Source of the DNA: Eubacterium sp.
Lineage (GTDB): Bacteria > Bacillota > Clostridia > Lachnospirales > CAG-274
Length of the DNA: 6,479 nt
Reading direction: 5' to 3'
Assembly (NCBI GenBank): GCA_020859645.1
Contig: JAJBVU010000126.1
Span: 1-6,479 of the forward strand
Shown here: positions 1-5,037 of the stretch, piece after piece
How positions within the stretch are numbered: position 1 is the first letter of the stretch
Layout of the letters: each line of letters starts with the position of its first letter
The notes under the pieces: model-generated
The model's database searches: none
The model's input: the letters and a program-made list of their open reading frames with translations, nothing else
Told to the model about the DNA's origin: nothing
Program-made: the position numbers and the translations under genes

Positions 1-29
1 ATTTTTATTTTAAATTCATTAAAAAAAGC

Positions 30-57
30 TTGATTTTAAAAAAGATTGTGATATAAT
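30..57 (+). promoter_or_regulatory. Predicted sigma-A promoter of the pan operon
   Basis: A -35 box TTGATT (30–35) and a perfect -10 box TATAAT (52–57) are separated by 16 bp in an AT-rich stretch. Transcription would start near 64, just before the first leader hairpin, so the whole structured leader would be in the panB transcript. The -10 box lies inside a short dyad, GTGAT-ATA-ATCAC (48–60), which could be an operator. Promoter prediction is by eye only. Confidence 0.75.
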
Positions 58-71
58 CACCTTATGGCTAT

Positions 72-102
72 GGGTAGTATCCCCAAAGAGGGGAGCTGCA
101 CC
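72..102 (+). promoter_or_regulatory. pan RNA motif, copy 1 (hairpin with two bulged adenosines)
   Basis: The RNA folds as G72G73 with C101C102, then G74–U78 with G95–C99, then U80–C84 with G90–A94, closed by an AAAGA loop (85–89). A79 is bulged on the 5' side and A100 on the 3' side, with exactly 5 pairs between them. A stem-loop with two bulged A residues, often in tandem and located before panB, panC or panD, is the published description of the pan RNA motif, a candidate cis-regulator whose ligand is not known to me. The fold and the location are seen directly; assignment to the family is from memory of its description and was not tested with a covariance model. Confidence 0.85.
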
Positions 103-130
103 TCGGATCTTTTTTATTATTTATATAATG

Positions 131-165
131 AAAGCAGTACCTCGTTTTATAAGGGGATTGCATTT
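131..165 (+). promoter_or_regulatory. pan RNA motif, copy 2 (tandem hairpin)
   Basis: The second hairpin repeats the layout of the first. A131–A133 pairs with U163–U165, G134–U138 pairs with A157–C161 (one G·U), and C140–C143 pairs with G153–G156 (one U·G), with a 9-nt loop. A139 is bulged 5' and A162 bulged 3', again with 5 pairs between. Shared bases include G-N-A-G-U-A on the 5' side and U-G-C-A on the 3' side, while the apical stem and loop differ. A 28-nt AT-rich linker separates the copies. A U-rich run (about 174–182) follows, so premature termination is possible, but the hairpin is not a classic terminator. Confidence 0.82.
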
Positions 166-200
166 TAAAAATTATTTTTTTCCGAAGCTTTTATCCACAG

Positions 201-220
201 CTAAATATTAAAATATTTAG
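201..220 (+). promoter_or_regulatory. Inverted repeat overlapping the panB ribosome binding site
   Basis: CTAAATATT (201–209) and AATATTTAG (212–220) are perfect 9-nt inverted arms 2 nt apart. In RNA about 8 pairs with a 4-nt loop could form. The 3' arm ends in the first two bases of the AGGAG ribosome binding site (219–223) of panB, so folding would partly mask it. The stem is almost all A–U and would be weak, so a control function is only a possibility. Confidence 0.5.
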
Positions 221-230
221 GAGAAAATCA

Positions 231-1058
231 ATGAAAATTACAACAGAATATTTCAAAAGGGCAAAGGCGGAGGGCAACAAGCTTACTATGCTTACAGCCT
301 ATGACTACACCACCGCAAGTCTTGTTGACGCAGCGGGAATTGAATCCATTTTAGTAGGGGACTCTTTGGGCAACACCATTTTGGGCTATGACTCAACCAT
401 TCCCGTAACAATGGAGGATATGATTCACCACACAAGGGCAGTTTCAAGAGGGGCTAAAAACGCCCTTGTTATAGCAGATATGCCCTTTATGAGCTATCAC
501 GTTTCAATCGAGCAGAGCTGTATAAACGCCGGAAGGCTTATTAAAGAGGGCGGAGCGGCAGCCGTTAAGCTTGAAGGGGGAACGGAATTTGCAGACACAA
601 TTAAAGCCATTGTAAGATGTCAAATTCCCGTTTGCGGTCATATAGGCTTAACACCCCAGTCAATAAATGCTTTCGGCGGCTTTAAGGTTCAGGGAAAGAC
701 TGCGGAAGCCATTAAAAAGCTTATGGAGGACGCAAAGGCTCTTGAAGAAGCAGGGGTTTTCGCCGCTGTTGTTGAGGGCGTGCCTGCAAAGGTGGGCAAA
801 ATGATTTCCGAAAGCGTTTCATACCCGGTAATCGGTATAGGCGCAGGAAAGGACTGCGACGGACAGGTTCTTGTATATCAGGATATGTTGGGAATGTACC
901 CCGATTTTAAGCCTAAGTTTGTAAAGCAGTTTGCTCAGGTGGGAAAGGTTATGACAGACGCCTTTAAGGCATATTCCGATGAGGTTAAAAGCGGAGCCTT
1001 CCCGGCTGAGGAACACACATATAAAATTAAAGACGAAGAAATAGAAAAGCTTTATTAA
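231..1058 (+). CDS. panB: 3-methyl-2-oxobutanoate hydroxymethyltransferase (ketopantoate synthase)
   Basis: PanB transfers a hydroxymethyl group from 5,10-methylene-tetrahydrofolate to 2-oxoisovalerate to form ketopantoate, the first committed step of pantothenate synthesis in the cytoplasm. The 275-residue product has the usual family length and an intact TIM-barrel pattern. Visible are GDSLG with metal ligand Asp44, IADMPF with Asp83, the KLEGG segment with Lys113 and Glu115, GHIGLTPQ with His137, VVEGVP with the expected catalytic Glu182, and GIGAG (202–206) near the substrate pocket. Residue roles are taken by analogy with E. coli PanB. The ATG start follows AGGAG (219–223) by 7 nt. It is the first gene of a panB–panC–panD operon with a pan-motif leader, so expression probably follows a signal of pantothenate or CoA status. 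Confidence 0.97.
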   Translation: MKITTEYFKRAKAEGNKLTMLTAYDYTTASLVDAAGIESILVGDSLGNTILGYDSTIPVTMEDMIHHTRAVSRGAKNALVIADMPFMSYHVSIEQSCINAGRLIKEGGAAAVKLEGGTEFADTIKAIVRCQIPVCGHIGLTPQSINAFGGFKVQGKTAEAIKKLMEDAKALEEAGVFAAVVEGVPAKVGKMISESVSYPVIGIGAGKDCDGQVLVYQDMLGMYPDFKPKFVKQFAQVGKVMTDAFKAYSDEVKSGAFPAEEHTYKIKDEEIEKLY

Positions 1059-1073
1059 AAAGAGGGCAAATCA

Positions 1074-1928
1074 ATGAAAATTTTAAAAACAGTTAAAGAG
1101 GTTAAGGAAGAGGTTAAAGGCTGGAAGAAGCAGGGACTTCAAATAGGGCTTGTTCCCACAATGGGCTGGCTTCACGAGGGTCACTTAAGCCTTATTAAAA
1201 ACGCAAGAGAAAACAATGACAGGGTTGCCGTTAGTATTTTCGTAAATCCTATGCAGTTCGGTCCCGACGAGGACTTTGACAGCTACCCAAGAGATTTGGA
1301 AAGAGACGCAAAGCTTTGTGAGGAAGCGGGGGTTGACCTGATTTTCGCTCCCCAGCCCGAGGAAATGTATCCCAACGGCTTCTGCTCATATGTGGATATG
1401 AACGGTCTTACAGGGGGCTTATGCGGAAAGAGCCGCCCCATTCACTTCAGAGGGGTTCAGACCGTTGTAAACAAGCTTTTCAACATAGTTACCCCCGACA
1501 ACGCCTATTTCGGCGAAAAGGACGCTCAGCAGCTTGCTGTTATAAAGCGTATGGTTTTGGATTTGAATATGAATGTTAAAATCTGCGGCTGTCCCATAAT
1601 AAGAGAAGAGGACGGACTTGCAAAAAGCTCAAGAAATTCATATTTAAGCCCCGAAGAGAGGGCTCTTGCTCCCATTATAAACAAGGCTATGACAGCCGGT
1701 AAGGAAATGATTTTAAAGGGCGAAAGAGACTCGGCAAAGGTAATCAAGGCGATCTCCGACATTATTTTAAGCGTGGGCGTAACCAAAATCGACTATGTAA
1801 GCATTGTAGACAGTCTGACCTTAGAGCCTGTTGAAAAAATAGAAAGAGATATTTTATGTGCCTGTGCCGTATATATGGGCACTTCCGCAAGGCTTATAGA
1901 CAATTTCAGCCTTGAAATTAAGGGGTGA
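1074..1928 (+). CDS. panC: Pantothenate synthetase (pantoate–beta-alanine ligase)
   Basis: PanC activates pantoate with ATP to pantoyl-adenylate and joins it to beta-alanine, giving pantothenate. At 284 residues it matches the family's normal length. The N-terminal Rossmann domain shows PTMG (28–31) and the HIGH-type motif HEGH (34–37), then FVNPMQF (56–62), a RPxHFRGV segment (121–128), FGEKD (146–150) with Gln152, and the KMSKS-like loop KSSRN (184–188). The C-terminal part (about 190–284) is the smaller lid domain. The start is 15 nt after the panB stop, with AGAGGG (1061–1066) as ribosome binding site. The stop lies inside the panD ribosome binding site, which suggests translational coupling. 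No key residue appears lost. Confidence 0.97.
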   Translation: MKILKTVKEVKEEVKGWKKQGLQIGLVPTMGWLHEGHLSLIKNARENNDRVAVSIFVNPMQFGPDEDFDSYPRDLERDAKLCEEAGVDLIFAPQPEEMYPNGFCSYVDMNGLTGGLCGKSRPIHFRGVQTVVNKLFNIVTPDNAYFGEKDAQQLAVIKRMVLDLNMNVKICGCPIIREEDGLAKSSRNSYLSPEERALAPIINKAMTAGKEMILKGERDSAKVIKAISDIILSVGVTKIDYVSIVDSLTLEPVEKIERDILCACAVYMGTSARLIDNFSLEIKG

Positions 1929-1933
1929 TTTTT

Positions 1934-2320
1934 ATGACACTGACAATGTTAAAGGGAAAAATTCACAGGGCAACAGTTGTTCAGGCGGAGCTTGACTATG
2001 TGGGCAGCATAACCGTTGACCCCCTGCTTTGCGATGCGGCAGGTATTCTGGAATATGAAAAGGTTCATATTGTGGATATTGACAACGGCGAAAGGTTTGA
2101 AACCTATGTTATTTACGGCGATGAGGGCAGCGGTATGATCTGCTTAAACGGCGCCGCCGCAAGAAAGGTTTCCGTTAAGGATAAAATCATTATTATGGCG
2201 TATGCGTCTATGTCTGCCGAAGAGGCAAAAACCCATAAGCCCAAGGTTGTTTTTGTAAATGATGACAACAGCATAAAGTCTGTTTCACGCTATGAAAAGC
2301 ACGGAAAGCTGACTATGTAA
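1934..2320 (+). CDS. panD: Aspartate 1-decarboxylase proenzyme
   Basis: PanD decarboxylates L-aspartate to beta-alanine, the second substrate of PanC. It is made as an inactive proenzyme that cleaves itself at a Gly–Ser bond, and the new N-terminal serine becomes the pyruvoyl cofactor. The ATG at 1934 is chosen over the in-frame GTG at 1925 because AGGGGTG (1921–1927) fits it as ribosome binding site and because the cleavage pair then falls at Gly24–Ser25, as in E. coli. Lys9, Arg54, Tyr58 and Asn72 also fall at the E. coli positions. At 128 residues it is of normal length. It begins 5 nt after panC, is the last gene of the operon, and is followed by a strong terminator. Confidence 0.96.
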   Translation: MTLTMLKGKIHRATVVQAELDYVGSITVDPLLCDAAGILEYEKVHIVDIDNGERFETYVIYGDEGSGMICLNGAAARKVSVKDKIIIMAYASMSAEEAKTHKPKVVFVNDDNSIKSVSRYEKHGKLTM

Positions 2321-2334
2321 ATTTTGAAGATATA

Positions 2335-2365
2335 AAAAGCGGAAGTCATAATGGCTTCCGCTTTT
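2335..2365. terminator. Bidirectional intrinsic terminator between panD and the minus-strand gene
   Basis: AAAAGCGGAAG (2335–2345) and CTTCCGCTTTT (2355–2365) are perfect 11-bp arms, with up to three more pairs possible toward the loop. The stem is GC-rich at its core and flanked by A and T runs, so it can end transcripts in both directions: the pan operon from the left and the convergent cysteine-rich protein gene, whose stop codon is only 6 nt away, from the right. Confidence 0.9.
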
Positions 2366-2370
2366 GCGTT

Positions 2371-2817
2371 TTAGTCCATAGGTCCGTCATAGGGTTCAAA
2401 CTGACCGGGGAAAAGTGTATCCTCAACAATTTGAGCGCAGTCAACAACACAGCCTCTGCAGCTTCTGAGACGGTCGGTTATGCCGTCTGTTCCTCTTAAT
2501 TTATTGCACATAATAGAGGAATTTTTTTCTTTAAATTTATCAGCCATTTCTCTGCCCAAAGCGAAGGTAGCAAGCTTTGTTTTTGGGGCTTCGAGATCGG
2601 CGTCGCTGTTTTTAAGCCCTGCCAGCATAATCATAGCGCAGACGCTTCCGCAGGTTTCGTGCATACCGGCAATACCCAAGCCGTAGCCCTCAGCGGCACG
2701 GAAAGCCGTTTTTTCGTCCATTCCCAAAAGGTCGCAGTAGGCGCAGACAACGGACTGAGCGCAGTTATAGCCGCTTGCGTGATTGTTATAAGCAACAGAT
2801 ACTCTGCTTTTTTCCAT
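2371..2817 (-). CDS. C_GCAxxG_C_C family cysteine-rich protein
   Basis: The 148-residue product belongs to the small C_GCAxxG_C_C family, described as putative redox-active proteins of anaerobes, with no firmly known reaction. Family landmarks are GYNCAQSV (Cys19), a glycine-rich stretch at 44–51 running into HETCGSVC (Cys56, Cys60) and the hydrophobic AMIMLAGLK helix, then SIMCNKL (Cys104) and CRGCVVDC (Cys120, 123, 127). There are nine cysteines in all, enough for disulfides or metal/Fe–S binding, but which is not shown. There is no signal peptide, so it is probably cytoplasmic. The ATG is preceded by AGAAGG (2830–2825 on this strand) with a 7-nt spacer and by its own promoter. It is convergent with panD and divergent from the lipoprotein gene, so it is a single-gene unit. 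Confidence 0.85.
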   Translation of the reverse strand: MEKSRVSVAYNNHASGYNCAQSVVCAYCDLLGMDEKTAFRAAEGYGLGIAGMHETCGSVCAMIMLAGLKNSDADLEAPKTKLATFALGREMADKFKEKNSSIMCNKLRGTDGITDRLRSCRGCVVDCAQIVEDTLFPGQFEPYDGPMD

Positions 2818-2871
2818 AATAAAACCTTCTTTCGTAAGTATGTATGTAGATTTTTTTTATTTCTATATTTA

Positions 2872-2900
2872 ATATTAGCATAATTTTTTGTCTTTTTCAA
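2872..2900 (-). promoter_or_regulatory. Predicted promoter of the C_GCAxxG_C_C gene
   Basis: Read on the minus strand, TTGAAA (2900–2895) is followed after 17 bp by TAATAT (2877–2872), with TG one base upstream of the -10 box (extended -10). Transcription would start near 2865, giving a leader of about 48 nt. That leader contains UACAUACAU (2848–2840), two overlapping copies of the pentamer cut by characterised Bacillus-type MazF enzymes. Confidence 0.7.
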
Positions 2901-2937
2901 TATATTTATAAGAGAAAAATATATTCTCGGAGGGTAT

Positions 2938-3579
2938 ATGAAGAAGATTATATTTGCTCTGATTTTATGTTTGGGGCTTTGCGGCTGTTTGACAAAGGGG
3001 GAACAGCTTTCGGACTATGACAGAATAAACAAGACCTTAAGCGAAATGGATGGCTACAGCGCAGTTTGTGAGGTTACCGTCCGCACAAACAAGGGCGAAA
3101 CGGAATACGTGACAGAGGTTAAGGCGGAGCGAAGCGGAAAATATAAATTAACGGGAATTGAGCCTGAGGATGTTAAGAACGTTGAGATTTTATTTGACGG
3201 AAATATGATTTGGTTGTATAATCCAAATATAGAGAATAAGCTTCAGGTAGCCGCCAAAGACAGCGATATGAGACGGGAGCTGATTTTGTTTACGTTTTTG
3301 AAAAACGAAAGCAGAGGAAGCGAGGAAAGTACTGTAGCCGCAGCGGCGGCAGGGGAGGAAAAGTATATTACTCTTGAAGCGGAAATTCCCGGAGGAGACA
3401 CAAACTATTCAAGGGAAGAGCTTTTTGTTGAAATAAAGAAGGGCGAGCCTAAGCGGCTTGTGATTTATGACAAAAACGGAGAGGAATATTTAACCGCAGA
3501 ATTTTCGGAGTTTGAATATAACCCGAAATTTGACCAAAGTGAGTTTATAACCTCCGCAGGGGCTCAAAAGGAGAGTTAA
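2938..3579 (+). CDS. GerS/YdcC-like sporulation or germination lipoprotein
   Basis: This 213-residue protein starts with a lipoprotein signal: MKK, a hydrophobic stretch (4–14) and lipobox L-C-G-C with the lipidated Cys17. The mature part is rich in alternating beta strands (about 40–105 and 140–205), consistent with a LolA/LolB-like fold, with a hydrophilic Ser/Glu/Ala-rich insert (124–141). The family call rests mainly on context. In C. difficile the germination lipoprotein gerS lies directly before alr2, and in B. subtilis the mother-cell lipoprotein ydcC lies directly before alrA. GerS is needed, with CwlD, for spore cortex modification and germination. Here alr begins 3 nt downstream and its ribosome binding site lies in the end of this gene. 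The start is supported by GGAGGG (2929–2934). Other LolA-like lipoproteins remain possible. Confidence 0.7.
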   Translation: MKKIIFALILCLGLCGCLTKGEQLSDYDRINKTLSEMDGYSAVCEVTVRTNKGETEYVTEVKAERSGKYKLTGIEPEDVKNVEILFDGNMIWLYNPNIENKLQVAAKDSDMRRELILFTFLKNESRGSEESTVAAAAAGEEKYITLEAEIPGGDTNYSREELFVEIKKGEPKRLVIYDKNGEEYLTAEFSEFEYNPKFDQSEFITSAGAQKES

Positions 3580-3582
3580 AAA

Positions 3583-4746
3583 ATGAATGAATACCAAAGA
3601 GTTGCGGCTTTTATCAATCTTGACAGGCTTGCGGCAAATATAAGAAACATAAAGAAGGCTGTGGGAGACAAAAAGGTTCTTGCGGTGGTTAAAGCGGACG
3701 CCTACGGTCACGGAGCGGTTGAAGCGGCTAAGGTGTGCCTTTTTAACGGGGCTGAATATCTTGCTGTGGCTAACTCCGATGAGGGCTTGAGCCTTCGAAA
3801 AAACAACATAATGGAGCCTGTTTTGATTTTGGGCTATACCGTCAGCGGAAACTTAAGAGCCGTTATTGAAAACGATATCACTCAGACTGTCTTTTCCTAT
3901 GAAATGGCTGAGGAAATTTCACAGGCGGCTGTCAGTCTGGGAAAGGTCTGCAGGGTACATATTAAAATAGATTCGGGTATGGGCAGACTGGGCTTTCTGC
4001 CCTCCGAAGAAAGCATTGAGGAAATTATTAAAATAAGCAAAATGAAAGGTATTTTTGTTGAAGGGATTTTTACTCATTTTGCTGAAGCGGATTCGGCAGA
4101 CAAAAGCTATACAGAGCTTCAGGCAAAGCGTTTTAAATATATGTGCGGCGGTCTTGAAGAAAGAGGGCTTAAGCTTTTGAAGCACTGCGCCAACTCAGCG
4201 GCAATATTGGATATGCCGGAGCTTCGGCTTGATATGGTCAGAGCCGGAATTATACTTTACGGCTATTATCCCTCAGGCGAGGTTAAGAAAACAATAGAGA
4301 TTAAGCCCGTTATGAGCCTTAAAACCCACATAAGCTATGTTAAAAAGCTTAAAGCCGGTTCATTTATAAGCTACGGAAGAACCTACGCCGTAAAAGAGGA
4401 TATGACTGTAGCCACTGTTCCGGTGGGGTATGCCGACGGCTATATGAGAGCCTTTTCAAATAAGGCTTCCGTTATTGTTAAGGGAAAAGCTGCTCCCGTT
4501 GTGGGAAGAATTTGCATGGATCAGTTTATGATAGATATAAGCCGAATAGACGGTGTGGAAATGGGGGACGAGGTTATTCTTTTGGGTGAGGATAAGGGGC
4601 TTTCCATAGACGCTGACAAATTGGCAGAGCTTGGGGGAACAATCAGCTATGAGATTTTGTGTGCAGTGGGGAAGAGAGTGCCGAGGGTTTATATTAAGGA
4701 CGGCAAGGCGATTAAGACCGTTAATTATATGGAAATGGCACTGTAA
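3583..4746 (+). CDS. alr: Alanine racemase
   Basis: Alr is a cytoplasmic PLP enzyme that interconverts L- and D-alanine, supplying D-alanine for peptidoglycan. In spore formers, alanine racemases can also affect germination through alanine signals. The 387-residue product has normal length. The N-terminal barrel carries VVKADAYGHG with the PLP lysine Lys37, KIDSGMGRLG with Arg135, THFAEAD with His165, NSAA (204–207), and RAGIILYG with Arg220. The C-terminal beta domain has ISYGRTY with the second catalytic base Tyr264, VGYADGY (281–287), GRICMDQ (309–315) and ISYE with Tyr356. The ATG follows the lipoprotein stop by 3 nt, using AAGGAG inside that gene, so the two are cotranscribed and probably coupled. 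No terminator is evident right after it, although the hairpin-rich repeat downstream might slow polymerase. Confidence 0.97.
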   Translation: MNEYQRVAAFINLDRLAANIRNIKKAVGDKKVLAVVKADAYGHGAVEAAKVCLFNGAEYLAVANSDEGLSLRKNNIMEPVLILGYTVSGNLRAVIENDITQTVFSYEMAEEISQAAVSLGKVCRVHIKIDSGMGRLGFLPSEESIEEIIKISKMKGIFVEGIFTHFAEADSADKSYTELQAKRFKYMCGGLEERGLKLLKHCANSAAILDMPELRLDMVRAGIILYGYYPSGEVKKTIEIKPVMSLKTHISYVKKLKAGSFISYGRTYAVKEDMTVATVPVGYADGYMRAFSNKASVIVKGKAAPVVGRICMDQFMIDISRIDGVEMGDEVILLGEDKGLSIDADKLAELGGTISYEILCAVGKRVPRVYIKDGKAIKTVNYMEMAL

Positions 4747-4796
4747 AGACTGACTGATAGGAAAGGCGAGCTTGTTGCAATAATCAACTTTGCAAA

Positions 4797-4955
4797 AATG
4801 GAAACCGCCCACCTCTCAGCCGCTTTCGGCGGCAGCCGGAACCCGAAAGAGTTCGGGACGCAACCGTGAATTTTTTTCAAAGAAAAAATCACGGTTGGCG
4901 GCTTTTGCCGTAGGCAAAAGTTCTGAACACCCTCAAGGGGAGGCTTGGTGGAATC
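4797..4955. repeat. Stem-loop-rich intergenic repeat element (MITE/REP-like)
   Basis: About 160 bp of sequence holds a chain of hairpins: GCCGC/GCGGC (4819–4833), CCCGAA/TTCGGG (4842–4857), a long stem with CAACCGTGA/TCACGGTTG arms and an A/T-rich core (4861–4897), CTTTTGCC/GGCAAAAG (4902–4920), and CCCT/AGGG (4930–4939). The outer ends, CCGCCCACCTCTCAG on the left and CTCAAGGGGAGGCTTGGTGG on the right, are roughly inverse to each other. This layout and the GC-rich termini resemble short dispersed repeats common in Clostridia genomes. Only one copy is in the window, so the repeat status, boundaries and mobility are inference. The only plus-strand reading frame in it (4790–4972) runs through the hairpins and looks spurious. 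The rest of the 291-bp gap holds the mazF promoter and a dyad. Confidence 0.65.
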
Positions 4956-4973
4956 CGAAAGAGATTGTATAAA
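4945..4973 (+). promoter_or_regulatory. Predicted mazF promoter at the right edge of the repeat element
   Basis: TTGGTG (4945–4950) and TATAAA (4968–4973) are 17 bp apart, giving a start near 4980. The -35 box falls in the terminal sequence of the repeat element, while the -10 box lies just outside it. mazF may instead, or also, be transcribed by read-through from alr. Confidence 0.5.
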
Positions 4974-4988
4974 ATTTACACCCGAGGG

Positions 4989-5017
4989 CAATAATAGCTT
5001 TACAAAGGATATTATTG
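4989..5017. promoter_or_regulatory. 29-bp dyad in the mazF leader (possible operator or RNA hairpin)
   Basis: CAATAATA (4989–4996) and TATTATTG (5010–5017) are perfect 8-bp inverted arms. Inside them CTTT (4998–5001) and AAAG (5004–5007) continue the symmetry. The dyad lies between the predicted transcription start (near 4980) and the mazF ribosome binding site (5025–5031), where a bound repressor or a folded leader could limit toxin synthesis. Its function is not shown. Confidence 0.5.
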
Positions 5018-5037
5018 TGTAAACAGGGGTGATTTTT

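Noticed and set aside
61..182. 6S RNA or a metabolite riboswitch of a known large class
   Set aside because: There is no long closing stem with central bubble as in 6S RNA, and no complex conserved core. Two simple hairpins with bulged A residues before panB fit the pan motif better.
1925..1933. GTG at 1925 as panD start
   Set aside because: It lies inside the ribosome binding site. The ATG at 1934 places the Gly–Ser cleavage site at 24–25 and Lys9, Arg54 and Tyr58 at the family positions.
2480..2900. Other reading frames over the C_GCAxxG_C_C gene (2480–2686, 2631–2900, 2659–2883)
   Set aside because: They overlap a gene with clear family motifs, promoter and ribosome binding site, and encode low-complexity or basic sequence with no support.
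2912..2928. GAGAA/TTCTC inverted repeat before the lipoprotein gene
   Set aside because: The arms are only 5 bp with a 7-nt AT loop, too weak to call a control element. I also found no convincing plus-strand promoter, sigma-A or sigma-E, in 2860–2937.
4790..4972. 60-codon plus-strand reading frame as the missing antitoxin
   Set aside because: It runs through the hairpins of the repeat element, has no ribosome binding site, shows no antitoxin fold pattern, and its composition is that of the repeat.
5029..5037. GTG at 5029 as mazF start
   Set aside because: It overlaps the ribosome binding site AGGGGTG; GTG at 5038 gives the usual MIVKRGD start.
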